Assembly (NCBI GenBank): GCA_938009905.1
Contig: CALLGK010000024.1
Location: 1 to 55,804, forward strand
Reading direction: 5' to 3'
Source of the DNA: an uncultured Acidimicrobiales bacterium
Lineage (GTDB): Bacteria; Actinomycetota; Acidimicrobiia; Acidimicrobiales; SZUA-35
DNA: 55,804 nucleotides
Below are positions 30,496 to 39,872 of the stretch, piece by piece. Position 1 is the stretch's first letter, and each line of letters starts with the position of its first letter. The notes beneath the pieces are model-generated. The model was not told the origin of the DNA and made no database searches. It saw only the letters and a program-made list of their open reading frames with translations. The translations under genes were made by a program, and so were the position numbers.

Positions 30496-32013
30496 TCAGC
30501 CCGTCGGCTCAACAACCCCTGCCATAAGCAGTCCGATGTTCTCGCGAGTGGCGTCGTCGGCATCGACAATGGCCACGATCCGGCCCTCAAACACGACGGC
30601 AATGCGGTCAGACAGACCGAGCACCTCGTCGAGATCCTCGGAGATCAGCAGTGTTGCCGTGCCGCGATCGCGCTGAGCGATGAGCTGTTCGTGGATGTAC
30701 TCGGCACTGCCGATGTCGACCCCGCGCGTCGGCTGACTCGCTATCAACACGCCCGGGTTACCAGTGAGCTCGCGGGCAATGATGACCTTCTGGATGTTGC
30801 CACCAGACAGGCTCGACGTTGGGGTGTCGATCGTCGGAGTCTTCACCGCAAACCGCTCGACAAGTTCGGAACAGTGGCGGCGAATGGCGTCGAAGTTGAA
30901 GAGCCCTGACGAGGTGAACTCCGCGGTGTCGTGGTTTACCAAGATCAGATTTTCTGAGACGGAGAAGTCGCCGACGGCGCCGTCCTTCATTCGCTCCTCT
31001 GGCACGTACGCCAAGCCAAGGTCGCGTCGCTGCTTCGTCTTCATCGGCAGCACATCTGTGCCGTCGAGCAACACCGAGGAGCCCGGCAGTGGTGTGCGGA
31101 GTCCCGCGATGGTCTCGGCAATCTCGCGCTGTCCGTTACCAGACACGCCAGCGATGCCGAGAATCTCACCACCCTTCACGTCGAACGAGACATCGTCGAC
31201 GGCGCGGGTGCCACGATCGCCCTGCACACTCAGCGAACGCACCTCGAGGCGTGAGTCGCCGGTCTCAACCGGCGGGCGATCGGGGGTGAGCTTCACGGCT
31301 CGCCCAACCATCATTGCCGCGAGCTCTTCCCGACTCGTTTCGCCCGGCGTGGTATGCCCGCTCACCCGTCCGTTTCGCAGCACGGTGATGCGGTCGGACA
31401 GGGCCATCACTTCGTGAAGCTTGTGCGAGATGAAGATGAGGCCGCGGCCTTCATCGGTCATACGCCGCAGAATCTCGAAGAGGTCATCAACTTCTTGCGG
31501 CGTGAGCACGGCCGTTGGCTCGTCGAGTACGAGCAGCTCGGCCTGGCGGTAGAGCGCCTTCATGATCTCGACCCGCTGCCGTTCACCAACAGATAGCCGC
31601 CACACGTCGACAGACGGATCGACCGACAGACCGTGTTGATCAGAGATCTCACGAATGCGCTCAGACACCGCGTCGAGATCGGTAAACGGCGCCCGGCCTG
31701 AGCTCAATCCCAGCGCCACGTTTTCCGCCACCGTGAGGGTCGGCACCAGCATAAAGTGCTGATGCACCATGCCGATGCCGGCCTCGATGGCTTGTGAGGG
31801 TGAGGTGATCGTGGCGGGCGATCCCTGCCAGATCACCTCGCCCTCATCAGGTTGGTAGAGACCAAACAGAATCTTCATGAGCGTGCTCTTGCCCGCACCG
31901 TTCTCACCGAGAAGGGTGTGCACCTCGCCAGCCCGAACGTCGAAGTCGACGTCCTGGTTGGCAATGACGCCGGGGAAGCGCTTCGTGATCCCCCGCATTT
32001 CGAGCATGCTCAT
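30496..32013 (-). CDS. BMP-type nucleoside/purine ABC transporter, double ATPase subunit
   Basis: This 505-aa protein has two tandem ATP-binding domains. The first has Walker A GENGAGKSTLMK and signature LSVGERQRVE; the second has the degenerate P-loop GVSGNGQREIAE but a normal LSGGNIQKVI signature. This asymmetry is typical of the RbsA/YufO-type ATPases that pair with BMP lipoproteins and import nucleosides or purines. It lies between the BMP gene (35 nt upstream) and the deaminase (2 nt downstream). Confidence 0.93.
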   Translation of the reverse strand: MSMLEMRGITKRFPGVIANQDVDFDVRAGEVHTLLGENGAGKSTLMKILFGLYQPDEGEVIWQGSPATITSPSQAIEAGIGMVHQHFMLVPTLTVAENVALGLSSGRAPFTDLDAVSERIREISDQHGLSVDPSVDVWRLSVGERQRVEIMKALYRQAELLVLDEPTAVLTPQEVDDLFEILRRMTDEGRGLIFISHKLHEVMALSDRITVLRNGRVSGHTTPGETSREELAAMMVGRAVKLTPDRPPVETGDSRLEVRSLSVQGDRGTRAVDDVSFDVKGGEILGIAGVSGNGQREIAETIAGLRTPLPGSSVLLDGTDVLPMKTKQRRDLGLAYVPEERMKDGAVGDFSVSENLILVNHDTAEFTSSGLFNFDAIRRHCSELVERFAVKTPTIDTPTSSLSGGNIQKVIIARELTGNPGVLIASQPTRGVDIGSAEYIHEQLIAQRDRGTATLLISEDLDEVLGLSDRIAVVFEGRIVAIVDADDATRENIGLLMAGVVEPTG

Positions 32014-32048
32014 GGTTCGGTCTCCGGAATTCTCGCCTTCGTGATGGA

Positions 32049-33083
32049 TCAGGCGCCGGTGTCGATGGAGCCGTCGATGATCCCGTCGATGGCTGCATCA
32101 GCGGCATCGCGTGCGCCGTCTGGCAGTTCGAAACCGTCGTTGAACTCGATCTCGAGTCCGCCGTTCTCGAGGTTCACCTCAAAGGCTTCGCCACCGAGCG
32201 TTCCGCCGTCGCGGAGAGCGAGCATCTCTTCGAGCACGACCTCCCAGTGGTACACCTGCGAGGCCACGACGAGCTCAGGGTCGAGCGAGGTCTGGTTGGC
32301 CTGCGTGCCGAACCAGGCAACGCCGTTTTCTGACGCAACGCCAACGGCGCCGACAACAGCCTGTGATGAACCGGTGAGCACATCGACGTCGTTGCTCAAG
32401 TGAGCCTGGGCAGCCTCAGCCATGAGGGCAACGTCGCTGAACGAACCGGTGTATGTGATGGCGACGTTGACATCGCCTGAGTCTTCGGCACCCTTTGCGA
32501 AGCCGTTGATGTAGGCCACTGCGTCGCCAGCTTCAACGGGGCCGATAACACCGATGTTGCCGGTCTGGGTGACAGCTGCGGCCAGCACACCGTTGACGTA
32601 GCCGCCCTCGTCAGCAGCCGGGTAGTACGCAAACACGTTGTCGAGACCCTGGGTGTCACTCGAGGTTCCCCAGATGAACGTGGTGTCGGGGAACTCAGGA
32701 GCGATCTCTGAGAGCGGTCCGCCGAACTGGGTGCCATGGGCGATGATCACCTCGACGCCGTCTTCTGCGTAACCGCGGATGGCGGCTGCGGCGTCATCAA
32801 CGACAAACGTGCCGTCTGTGACCTGCAGATCGATGTCACGATCAAGTGCGTCGATGGCATCGATCATGCTCTGGGTGAAGGCAAGGTCGTCGCTCGCACT
32901 GGGAGCCACGATGGCCATAGTGAGCGTGTCACCGCTTGCCTCCGAGTCATCGGAATCACCGGACGGTGTCTCGTCCTCGATCCCAACATCGACACTTACT
33001 TCGTCAGCACCGCACGCTGCGGCAACCATGGCAAACGAGAACAACAACGCCAGTAGGCGTAGAAGATGACGGGTGAGTTTCAT
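32049..33083 (-). CDS. BMP family (Bmp/Med-type) substrate-binding lipoprotein
   Basis: The 344 aa begin with a lipoprotein signal peptide and lipobox AAAC (residues about 21-24). A BMP/periplasmic-binding fold follows, with ITYTGSFSDVALMAEAAQAH and VVGAVGVASENGVAWFGTQANQ segments. Characterised members (PnrA, BmpA, NupN) bind purine or other nucleosides. The start at 33083 has GAGAGGAA upstream; the in-frame extension to 33305 overlaps the permease gene and was rejected. It is the membrane-tethered receptor of the adjacent ABC system. Confidence 0.93.
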   Translation of the reverse strand: MKLTRHLLRLLALLFSFAMVAAACGADEVSVDVGIEDETPSGDSDDSEASGDTLTMAIVAPSASDDLAFTQSMIDAIDALDRDIDLQVTDGTFVVDDAAAAIRGYAEDGVEVIIAHGTQFGGPLSEIAPEFPDTTFIWGTSSDTQGLDNVFAYYPAADEGGYVNGVLAAAVTQTGNIGVIGPVEAGDAVAYINGFAKGAEDSGDVNVAITYTGSFSDVALMAEAAQAHLSNDVDVLTGSSQAVVGAVGVASENGVAWFGTQANQTSLDPELVVASQVYHWEVVLEEMLALRDGGTLGGEAFEVNLENGGLEIEFNDGFELPDGARDAADAAIDGIIDGSIDTGA

Positions 33084-33138
33084 GAGGGATTCCTCTCCGG
33101 TTACGGATTTCTTGACTGTTGATTGGACGGGCTGATTA

Positions 33139-34068
33139 TCAGTGTCGACTGAACGGGCGGGTGAGAGCGGAAGGCGCTTGCACCCGGCCAGCCAGAACGA
33201 CAAGAGCAATGATCGTGAGCACGGCGGGGGCCATGGCTGCGATGTCGGAGGCGCTGCGAGGGATGATCCCCTGCGCCTTCCACTGAAGAACGACGGCGGC
33301 GACAAGGCCGTAGAGCAGAGCCCCAGACATCACGCCGGCTGGGCGCCAAGCGCCGAAGTACACGAGAGCTACGGCAATGAAGCCAAGACCCGCGGTGAGG
33401 TTGGGTTGGAAGATGCCGAGTTCGAGCACGAGCGCTGCGCCGGCCAGGCCAGCCATCGCATTGCCGATCAAGATCGCGTATGTGCGAGTCCACCCCACAG
33501 AAACGCCGAGGCTGTCGGCCGCCTGCGGATTCTCGCCAACGGCTCGGATGTTCATGCCGAACGTTGTTTTCCGGAGCATGAAGGCCAACAGCGGGACCAT
33601 GGCAAAAGCCAGGTAGGTAAGCCACGAGTGTTCGAAGAGAGCCTCGCCGATCACAGGAATGTCTGACAGCAGCGGGATGGGCACGTCTGGCAGCTGGTTG
33701 GCCGGTTTGGGGGTGCCGACCTGCCGGCGGAACATCAGGTCGCTGAAGCCAAGACCAAAGAGGAAGATGCCGATGCCGCTGATGCCCTGCTGAGCTTGCA
33801 GGACCACGGTGATGACGGCGTAGATCACGCCCATCACAAGTCCGACGCCAACACCCACGAACGACCCGAGAATCAGATTGTCGGTCTCGAGCACCGTCCA
33901 ATAGGCGAAGAACGCGCTCAGTTGCATCACGCCGTCGACACCAAGATTGAGCACACCGCTCCGCTGGCCAACGGTCTCGCCGAGCCCGGCAAGGAGATAC
34001 GGCGTCGCAAGACGAATGCCCGAGGCAACGGTGGCCACCAGAATCGACATGGTGAAGAAGTCGCTCAC
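33139..34068 (-). CDS. BMP-type nucleoside/purine ABC transporter permease (second)
   Basis: This 309-aa inner-membrane permease of the RbsC/YufQ type has about eight to nine hydrophobic segments. The motif SGVLNLGVDGVMQLSAFFAYW and FGMNIRAVGENPQAADSLGVSV match the branched-chain/BMP permease family, and the second is the coupling-helix region. It overlaps the first permease by ATGA and forms the heterodimeric channel with it. The BMP gene lies 55 nt downstream. Confidence 0.93.
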   Translation of the reverse strand: MSDFFTMSILVATVASGIRLATPYLLAGLGETVGQRSGVLNLGVDGVMQLSAFFAYWTVLETDNLILGSFVGVGVGLVMGVIYAVITVVLQAQQGISGIGIFLFGLGFSDLMFRRQVGTPKPANQLPDVPIPLLSDIPVIGEALFEHSWLTYLAFAMVPLLAFMLRKTTFGMNIRAVGENPQAADSLGVSVGWTRTYAILIGNAMAGLAGAALVLELGIFQPNLTAGLGFIAVALVYFGAWRPAGVMSGALLYGLVAAVVLQWKAQGIIPRSASDIAAMAPAVLTIIALVVLAGRVQAPSALTRPFSRH

Positions 34069-35201
34069 GATTGCGCTCCTTCAACGACGGCTGGCGTTTC
34101 AGGCGTGGACGGGGTGTCGTCGAACTCGGCTCTGGCTTCGAGCATCCGGTCGATCTTCTCTCTGAGTCGACCGCTGCTCACCACAAAGATCACCACGATG
34201 CCGTTGATGGCAATCGCGATCGGAGCTGGCACCTGCAGAACCCGCTGCAGGTTGGTGGCTCCCGTGAGCAGCGCACCAAACAGGAACGACGAAGGGATCG
34301 TCCACAGCGGATGGAGCCCGCCAAAGAGGGCGGCAACGATGCCGTTGAACCCGGCAGAACCCGTGAAGCCTGCCGACGACCCGTCTGTCACCATGCGTTG
34401 GCCTTCGCTACCAAACACAAGGATGGCTCCGGCAAGCCCACCGAGCGAGCCGCTGAGCGCCAAGGCAGTGGTGATGTTGCGCTTCACGTTGATGCCAGCG
34501 GCCTTCGCCGCATCCGGGCTATGTCCGACTGCTCGCAGGCGAAAGCCTGTAGGGGTCCGCCACAGCAGTACGTAGACAGCAATGGCGGCCAGCACGGCGA
34601 TCAACACCCCAAGGTGAAGGCGCACGCCGGGGACGATGTTGGGCAACGTTGCGTTGTCTGACAACCGCTCGGTTTGTGGAATGCGGGTGCCAGCCTCCAC
34701 CTCGAGCGGGTCGATGAGCGGCCCACGAAGCAGGTAGTTCATGAGCTGCACCATCACGATGTTGAGCATGATCGTGCTGAGGATCTCGTTCACCGAGGCG
34801 TAGGCCTTGAGCGCCCCGGGAATGGCGCCGACGATGGCACCACCAATCAGACCAGCGACAAGAACAACCGGCACAAGGATGATCGCTGGCAAATCTGGCA
34901 CGGCGAGGGCGACGCTCGTGGACAGCAATGCGCCAGCCACGATCTGGCCCTCGCCACCGATGTTCACGACGCTCGTGCGGAACGCAATCGTGATGCCGGC
35001 ACCGACTAACACAAGTGGCGTTGCCTTGATGGCCGTTGCAGCCAAGCGATCGGCGCTTCCAAAAGCTCCATCGAGAAGGGCCTTGAGCCCCTCCCATGGG
35101 CTGGCGCCAATGGCCAGCAACATCACCGCGCCAAAGAGAAAGGCAATGAGAGCGGCGAGCAGGGGAATCGACGCTCCCAGCAAACGCTTCATGTGCGACA
35201 A
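34065..35201 (-). CDS. BMP-type nucleoside/purine ABC transporter permease (first)
   Basis: This 378-aa membrane permease of the YufP type has about nine to ten hydrophobic segments and the family segments SVVNIGGEGQIVAGAL and FRLRAVGHSPDAAKAAGINV (coupling helix). The C-terminal tail is cytoplasmic, hydrophilic and Thr/Pro-rich. It is the first gene of the five-gene minus-strand operon and is 87 nt downstream of the regulator gene. Confidence 0.93.
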   Translation of the reverse strand: MSHMKRLLGASIPLLAALIAFLFGAVMLLAIGASPWEGLKALLDGAFGSADRLAATAIKATPLVLVGAGITIAFRTSVVNIGGEGQIVAGALLSTSVALAVPDLPAIILVPVVLVAGLIGGAIVGAIPGALKAYASVNEILSTIMLNIVMVQLMNYLLRGPLIDPLEVEAGTRIPQTERLSDNATLPNIVPGVRLHLGVLIAVLAAIAVYVLLWRTPTGFRLRAVGHSPDAAKAAGINVKRNITTALALSGSLGGLAGAILVFGSEGQRMVTDGSSAGFTGSAGFNGIVAALFGGLHPLWTIPSSFLFGALLTGATNLQRVLQVPAPIAIAINGIVVIFVVSSGRLREKIDRMLEARAEFDDTPSTPETPAVVEGAQS

Positions 35202-35288
35202 CTCTCCCCAACGACGTCGGCCCGGCCGTGACCGCTCGGCAACTTAACAGCACGTAAAGAAACGGAGAAATTGAACACGGTTGGTCGA

Positions 35289-35795
35289 CTACCCACTCGC
35301 ATCGATGGCGTTGAGGTAGTTGTAAATCGTGATGCGACTGACGCCCATCATTTCGGCGATGTCGTCGACGGCGCCTCGCAACAAGAACGCGCCACGCTCG
35401 TGGAGCTGTCGCACCACGGCCTGCTTTTGGGCTCGGTCCCAATCGGAGGCACTCGTGCCCATCGTGCGTTCCGCGTCGGACACCATCTCGACGAGCGCGT
35501 TGTGAAGCGGACCAATGCCGAGCTCGGCTGCGTCTGGACCAACCCGAATACGTATCGAGTCGGCACCTTGGGCCAGCGACTGCCGAATCATCTCGGCGAC
35601 CGCAGCAGCGACCGCATCGATCTGTCCTTCCGTGGCCGACGAGAACGGGCCGACGTTGACCTCAAGTCCGGATGCTTCGAAGGCTTCGATCGCCGCCTTG
35701 ACGTGTCGACCCGGTCGGCCCTCGTTGAACGGCTCAACCAAGAACTCAACCGCGACCTGCTCGTCGGACTGTGCGCGCTCTGAACCGGACCCCAC
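35289..35795 (-). CDS. Regulator: thiamine-binding-like (DUF77) domain fused to a DauR-type HTH
   Basis: The 168 aa fall into two parts. Residues about 10-90 (VAVEFLVEPFNEG, then GLEVNVGPFSSATEGQ, then QGADSIRIRVG) match the MTH1187/YkoF-like thiamine-binding family (PF01910). Residues about 120-165 (QKQAVVRQLHERGAFLLRG, then IAEMMGVSRITIYNYLN) match the C-terminal HTH of DauR/YheO regulators (HTH_22). The GTG start fits. Located just before the transporter operon, it probably controls it. A small-molecule sensor role for the N-terminal domain is inference. Confidence 0.75.
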   Translation of the reverse strand: MGSGSERAQSDEQVAVEFLVEPFNEGRPGRHVKAAIEAFEASGLEVNVGPFSSATEGQIDAVAAAVAEMIRQSLAQGADSIRIRVGPDAAELGIGPLHNALVEMVSDAERTMGTSASDWDRAQKQAVVRQLHERGAFLLRGAVDDIAEMMGVSRITIYNYLNAIDASG

Positions 35796-35882
35796 GATCG
35801 GCGAGGCTACCGGTCATCTCCCACCGATGTCCCAGCGAACACCGTGTGTCACCGTGCGGTCACGCGCCGTTCACAACACGCG

Positions 35883-36671
35883 TTACGCAAACAACGTTGG
35901 ACGGTCGTCGTTCTGACCCCGCACCCAGCGAATGAAGTCGGGAGCAACGTCGTTGATGGATGTGCGGGCCGCCGCAGAACCGACAGGGACGACGTGCGTG
36001 ACCACGCCGTTCGCGGTGTATGCGTGCAGCCCAATCATTGGCCCCTCCGCCGTTTCGGCGGGGTCGTGAGATTGGTCGAGGTCACCCGCAACCGTGACAG
36101 ATGTGGACGGACAGGCGAAGACAGAACAGCCACCCCAGTTGGTGTGGATGGCCCGATGCACATGGCCGCTCAGAATCTGAATGGTCTGCGGATGACGTCG
36201 TACCACTTCTTCGAGAAGCTCAAACCCCTTCAACCCAACGCAGTCCATCCACCAGATGCCCGTCTCGAACGGTGGCTGGTGCACTGCTACCACCGTCGGG
36301 CCTTCGCTGCCGCCCAGCGCGGCATCGAGCCACTGGGCATCTTCGTCAGTGAAAACGTCCGTCGAGGTATCAAGCAGAACCAGCCGAAGCGGTCCGGCGT
36401 CCATCGTTCGGTGACCACGCAGCTCATCGATCTTTCTGTCGTGGTTGCCGGTGATGGCCTCCCACGGCGCCGCAAGCGGAGCGATGCGTTCCTGGAACTC
36501 AACCCACTCTTCCTCGGTTCCGTTGTGCGTCAGGTCGCCCGTCGCCAGCACAAGGTCGGGCTGTCTCGACATGGCGTTGATCTCAGCAACCGCTTCGGAG
36601 AAGCGTTCCCCACTCCCCACCGCCGGGCCGCCAATGTGGACATCGGACACTTGCGCGATCACGAAAACCAT
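35883..36671 (-). CDS. Class III metallophosphoesterase, CpdA-like
   Basis: The 262 aa carry the full set of calcineurin-like metal motifs: DVHIGG, ATGDLTHNG, ITGNHDRK, VAVHQPPFE and LSGHVHRAIH. This set is shared by 3',5'-cyclic-nucleotide phosphodiesterases (CpdA/Rv0805 type), so cyclic AMP or another phosphodiester is a likely substrate, not proven. The start at 36671 is chosen because upstream in-frame sequence lies antisense to the divergent carbamoylase gene. It shares a 100-bp divergent promoter region with the catabolic operon. Confidence 0.85.
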   Translation of the reverse strand: MVFVIAQVSDVHIGGPAVGSGERFSEAVAEINAMSRQPDLVLATGDLTHNGTEEEWVEFQERIAPLAAPWEAITGNHDRKIDELRGHRTMDAGPLRLVLLDTSTDVFTDEDAQWLDAALGGSEGPTVVAVHQPPFETGIWWMDCVGLKGFELLEEVVRRHPQTIQILSGHVHRAIHTNWGGCSVFACPSTSVTVAGDLDQSHDPAETAEGPMIGLHAYTANGVVTHVVPVGSAAARTSINDVAPDFIRWVRGQNDDRPTLFA

Positions 36672-36735
36672 GTCGCTGAACCTACATCGAGCAAGCGGAC
36701 TGCTTCTGTTCGCCAGCGAACAGACAACGAGAGAA

Positions 36736-36750
36736 TTTACGAATTGTAAA
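36736..36750. promoter_or_regulatory. TTTAC-N5-GTAAA inverted repeat in the divergent promoter
   Basis: The AT-rich palindrome stands out in a GC-rich context, between the metallophosphoesterase and the carbamoylase genes. Its left arm begins a plausible -35 (TTTACG) followed 16 bp later by TAGTCT, which would put transcription start within a few bases of the GTG at 36772. It is a candidate operator; no regulator was matched to it. Confidence 0.45.
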
Positions 36751-36771
36751 GATGCGGTAGTCTGCTCTGCT

Positions 36772-38052
36772 GTGACGGTCACGACGAACCAAAAGCATGC
36801 CGACCTGCGCATCGACATTGGACGACTCAACCGGCGACTCGCTGATCTCGCGGCCATTGGCGCCATCGAGGGCACCGAGGGTTGCGCTCGTTTGGCCCTC
36901 ACCGATGAAGACAAGGCCGGCCGCGACTTGGTGGTCACCTGGATGCACGATCTCGGGCTCGAGGTGACCGTCGACGGCATCGGCAACGTGGTCGGGGTCA
37001 TGGCTGGCGAAACAGACGGCCCACCCGTGATGTGTGGCTCACACATCGACACCGTTCGCACCGGCGGTCGATATGACGGAAACCTCGGTGTGCTCGCCGG
37101 CCTCGAGGTCGTCGAGACCCTGCTGGCCGCTGGCATCACACCGCCACGCCCGCTTGCCGTTGCGTTCTTCACCGACGAAGAAGGAGCCCGGTTTGCCCCA
37201 GACATGTTGGGCAGCCTTGTCTACGTGGGCGGCATGCCGCTCGAAGAAGCGCTCGACATCACCGGCATCGACGGTGCCCAGGTTGGGCCGGAGCTTGTTC
37301 GCATCGGGTATGACGGGCCAGCTCCGCTACCGGCGGCCGCACCTCACGCATTTGTCGAAATCCATGTCGAGCAGGGCCCGGTGCTCGAAGCTGAAGGCAC
37401 CACAATCGGCGCCGTCACATCCGTGCAGGGCATCAGTTGGACCGAGGTCTCCGTGACCGGTCAGTCGAACCACGCTGGCACCACGCCGATGTCGATGCGC
37501 CGCGACCCTGGCTTTGTTGCTGCGGCTGCCGCGAACTTCGCTCGCGAACTGGCCCTCGATCTCGGCGCACCGCAGGTTGCCACCGTTGGCCGCCTTGAGC
37601 TCTTCCCCAATCTGGTCAACGTGGTGCCGGCAAAGGCAACCTTCACCGTCGACCTGCGCAATACAGACGAAGCCGTCTTGCAGGATGCCGAAGCTCGCTT
37701 CGCCGACTTTCTCACGGCGACAGCCGAGGCAGAAGGCTGCACCGTCGAAACGACAACACTCGCCCGATTCGAGCCCGTGATCTTCGATCCGCGAGTGGTC
37801 GATCTTGTCGAAGCCACCGCCACCGAGCTGGGCCACTCCGTGAAACGCATGCCATCGGGCGCAGGGCACGATGCGCAGATGCTTGCTCGCATCTGTCCGA
37901 CTGCCATGGTGTTTACGCCGAGCGTCGACGGCATCAGCCACAACCCGGCCGAGTACACATCACCCGAAGATCTCGAGGCGGGCAGCAACGTACTGCTCCA
38001 CACCATGCTTGCTCTCGCGGCAGCAGACGACCTCACGCCAACTGAAGGCTGA
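36772..38052 (+). CDS. Zn-dependent N-carbamoyl-L-amino-acid hydrolase/allantoate amidohydrolase-like
   Basis: The 426-aa M20-type hydrolase has metal-binding motifs GSHIDTVRTGGRYDGNLGVL and FTDEEGARF, the dimerisation lid, and GAGHDAQML near the C-terminus. The family includes HyuC/AmaB carbamoylases, beta-ureidopropionases and allantoate amidohydrolases, all of which release a carbamoyl or ureido group. The GTG start at 36772 is near a possible transcription start. It is the first gene of a tightly packed four-gene operon; the next starts 5 nt after its stop. Substrate choice within the family is uncertain. Confidence 0.88.
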   Translation: MTVTTNQKHADLRIDIGRLNRRLADLAAIGAIEGTEGCARLALTDEDKAGRDLVVTWMHDLGLEVTVDGIGNVVGVMAGETDGPPVMCGSHIDTVRTGGRYDGNLGVLAGLEVVETLLAAGITPPRPLAVAFFTDEEGARFAPDMLGSLVYVGGMPLEEALDITGIDGAQVGPELVRIGYDGPAPLPAAAPHAFVEIHVEQGPVLEAEGTTIGAVTSVQGISWTEVSVTGQSNHAGTTPMSMRRDPGFVAAAAANFARELALDLGAPQVATVGRLELFPNLVNVVPAKATFTVDLRNTDEAVLQDAEARFADFLTATAEAEGCTVETTTLARFEPVIFDPRVVDLVEATATELGHSVKRMPSGAGHDAQMLARICPTAMVFTPSVDGISHNPAEYTSPEDLEAGSNVLLHTMLALAAADDLTPTEG

Positions 38053-38057
38053 AACTC

Positions 38058-39872
38058 ATGGCAGAAGCGACCCCACCACTGACGCCGATGCCGCTTGGCG
38101 ACCTCCTCGCCCGTATCGAGCACGAATGGACCACCCGCAAGAAGATCTTCGATCTTCCGAATGCCCGCATCTGGCAACCGCACGACGAGATCGACCTCGG
38201 CTTCGACTTTCTGGGGCGCCGGTGCGCAACACCCATCGGCCCGGCAGCAGGGCCCCACAGCCAGCTCGCCCAGAACATCGTGTTGTCGTGGCTTGGCGGC
38301 TCACGCCTGTTCGAGCTGAAGACCGTGCAGGTGCTCGACGATCTCGAGATCGCTCGACCGTGCATTGACATGCAGACCATTGGCTACAACATCGAGTGGA
38401 GCCAAGAACTCACCACCAGCCAGAGCCTCACCGAATACGCAAAGGCCTGGATGCTGCTGGCCATCCTTCGCGACTGGGAGCCACTGGCACCGTTCGTTGG
38501 GCCAGACCCCGGCCCGCATGTGTTCGACATGTCCGTCGGCTACGACCTCGCCGGCATCTCGGGCGACAAGGTCAGCACGTTCATCAACGGCATGCGAGAT
38601 GCCACCGTAGAGATCGACCAGCTCCGCGCCGAGCTCACCGGTACGTGGTCTCGATATGCGGACGCTTACTTTGATCCGACGATCTCAGACACCCTGACGC
38701 TCTCGACCTTCCACGGGTGCCCACCGGACGAGATCGAGGCCATCACAAAACACCTCATCGATGAGCACGACCTCGACGTGATCGTGAAACTCAACCCCAC
38801 GCTGCTTGGCTACGAGCGGGTTGCCCGCATCGTCAACGACGAACTCGGCTACGAGGATGTCTCGGTCAAGGAATCCGCGTTCGAGGAAGATCTGCAGTTC
38901 GACCGCGGCATCGAGCTCATCGGCGAACTCAATGACTACGCCAAGGAGCGGGACCATCGCTTTGGCATCAAGCTCACCAACACGTTGGTGGTCGACAACG
39001 CCAAACAGTGGATGCCGGAAGACACGATGTATCTGTCTGGGCCCCCGCTGCACGTGCTGGCCTCAACGTTGCTCGACGCGCTCGATCAAGCCCTTCCCGG
39101 GCAGCTTGATCTGCCGGGTAATGCTGCGAACAACGACGGGGCAGCCGACATCATGGTGAGCTTCTCGGCCGGGATTACCAAGGCCAATCTCGCCGACTCA
39201 ATCGCCATGGGCGTACAACCGGCAACCGTGTGCTCCGACCTGCTCAAGCCCGGCGGCTACGGCCGATTAGCACCAATGCTGAAAGCACTCACCACGGCGG
39301 TGGCCGATGGCAACGCAAGCGATCTGGCGGCGTGGAAGAACGAACGACATCAGGCGGCCCGGTCGGCCGGTCATCCATCGACGGTCAGCCAGCACGTTGC
39401 CAACATCCGAGGCGACGCCATCGATCTGTATCACCTGCGAGGCAACGAGAAACTGCCGCGAGCCGTCGATCACGACCTCGAGATGTTTGGCTGTGTGGCC
39501 TGCAACTTCTGCATCACGGTGTGCCCCAACGATGCGTTCTTCTCGATCCCGACGAGCGAGCCGATTGTGGATGCCGTCGGCGACGGCGCTGGCCGTCAGC
39601 AGTACCTGGTGCTGAGCGAGCTGTGCAACGAGTGCGGCAACTGCATGACGTTCTGTCCAGAAGAGGGCGACCCGGCGATGATCAAGCCTCGGCTCTACAC
39701 CACGCCCGAGGTGTATGCCGGTCGCAGCGGTCACGGTGTGTTGTTGGCCGCAGACGGCTCGGTATCTGATCATCGTCTCGACGAGGCCAGCATCGGTCTG
39801 CTCCAGAGCTTGCTGGCCGATGATGGAAGCCTTCCGCTCGGTCAGTCCAACACGAAAAGAGCGCACGAATGA
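38058..39872 (+). CDS. YgfK/PreA-like iron-sulfur oxidoreductase
   Basis: The 604 aa combine a dihydroorotate-dehydrogenase-like barrel (about 40-400; CATPIGPAAGPHSQLAQNIV, LSTFHGCPPDEIEAITKHL, VIVKLNPTLLGYE) with two [4Fe-4S] ferredoxin motifs near the C-terminus (CVACNFCITVCPNDA and CNECGNCMTFCPEEG). The layout resembles the first part of E. coli YgfK, but the FAD/NAD(P) GltD-like domain is missing, so a partner must pass electrons. Ring reduction or oxidation of a nucleobase is the likely chemistry. It overlaps the next gene by ATGA. Confidence 0.8.
   Translation: MAEATPPLTPMPLGDLLARIEHEWTTRKKIFDLPNARIWQPHDEIDLGFDFLGRRCATPIGPAAGPHSQLAQNIVLSWLGGSRLFELKTVQVLDDLEIARPCIDMQTIGYNIEWSQELTTSQSLTEYAKAWMLLAILRDWEPLAPFVGPDPGPHVFDMSVGYDLAGISGDKVSTFINGMRDATVEIDQLRAELTGTWSRYADAYFDPTISDTLTLSTFHGCPPDEIEAITKHLIDEHDLDVIVKLNPTLLGYERVARIVNDELGYEDVSVKESAFEEDLQFDRGIELIGELNDYAKERDHRFGIKLTNTLVVDNAKQWMPEDTMYLSGPPLHVLASTLLDALDQALPGQLDLPGNAANNDGAADIMVSFSAGITKANLADSIAMGVQPATVCSDLLKPGGYGRLAPMLKALTTAVADGNASDLAAWKNERHQAARSAGHPSTVSQHVANIRGDAIDLYHLRGNEKLPRAVDHDLEMFGCVACNFCITVCPNDAFFSIPTSEPIVDAVGDGAGRQQYLVLSELCNECGNCMTFCPEEGDPAMIKPRLYTTPEVYAGRSGHGVLLAADGSVSDHRLDEASIGLLQSLLADDGSLPLGQSNTKRAHE

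Noticed and set aside
36672-37205. N-terminal extension of the metallophosphoesterase frame
   Set aside because: It runs antisense through the carbamoylase gene and has no domain; the conserved MVFVIAQVSDVHIGG start is at 36671.
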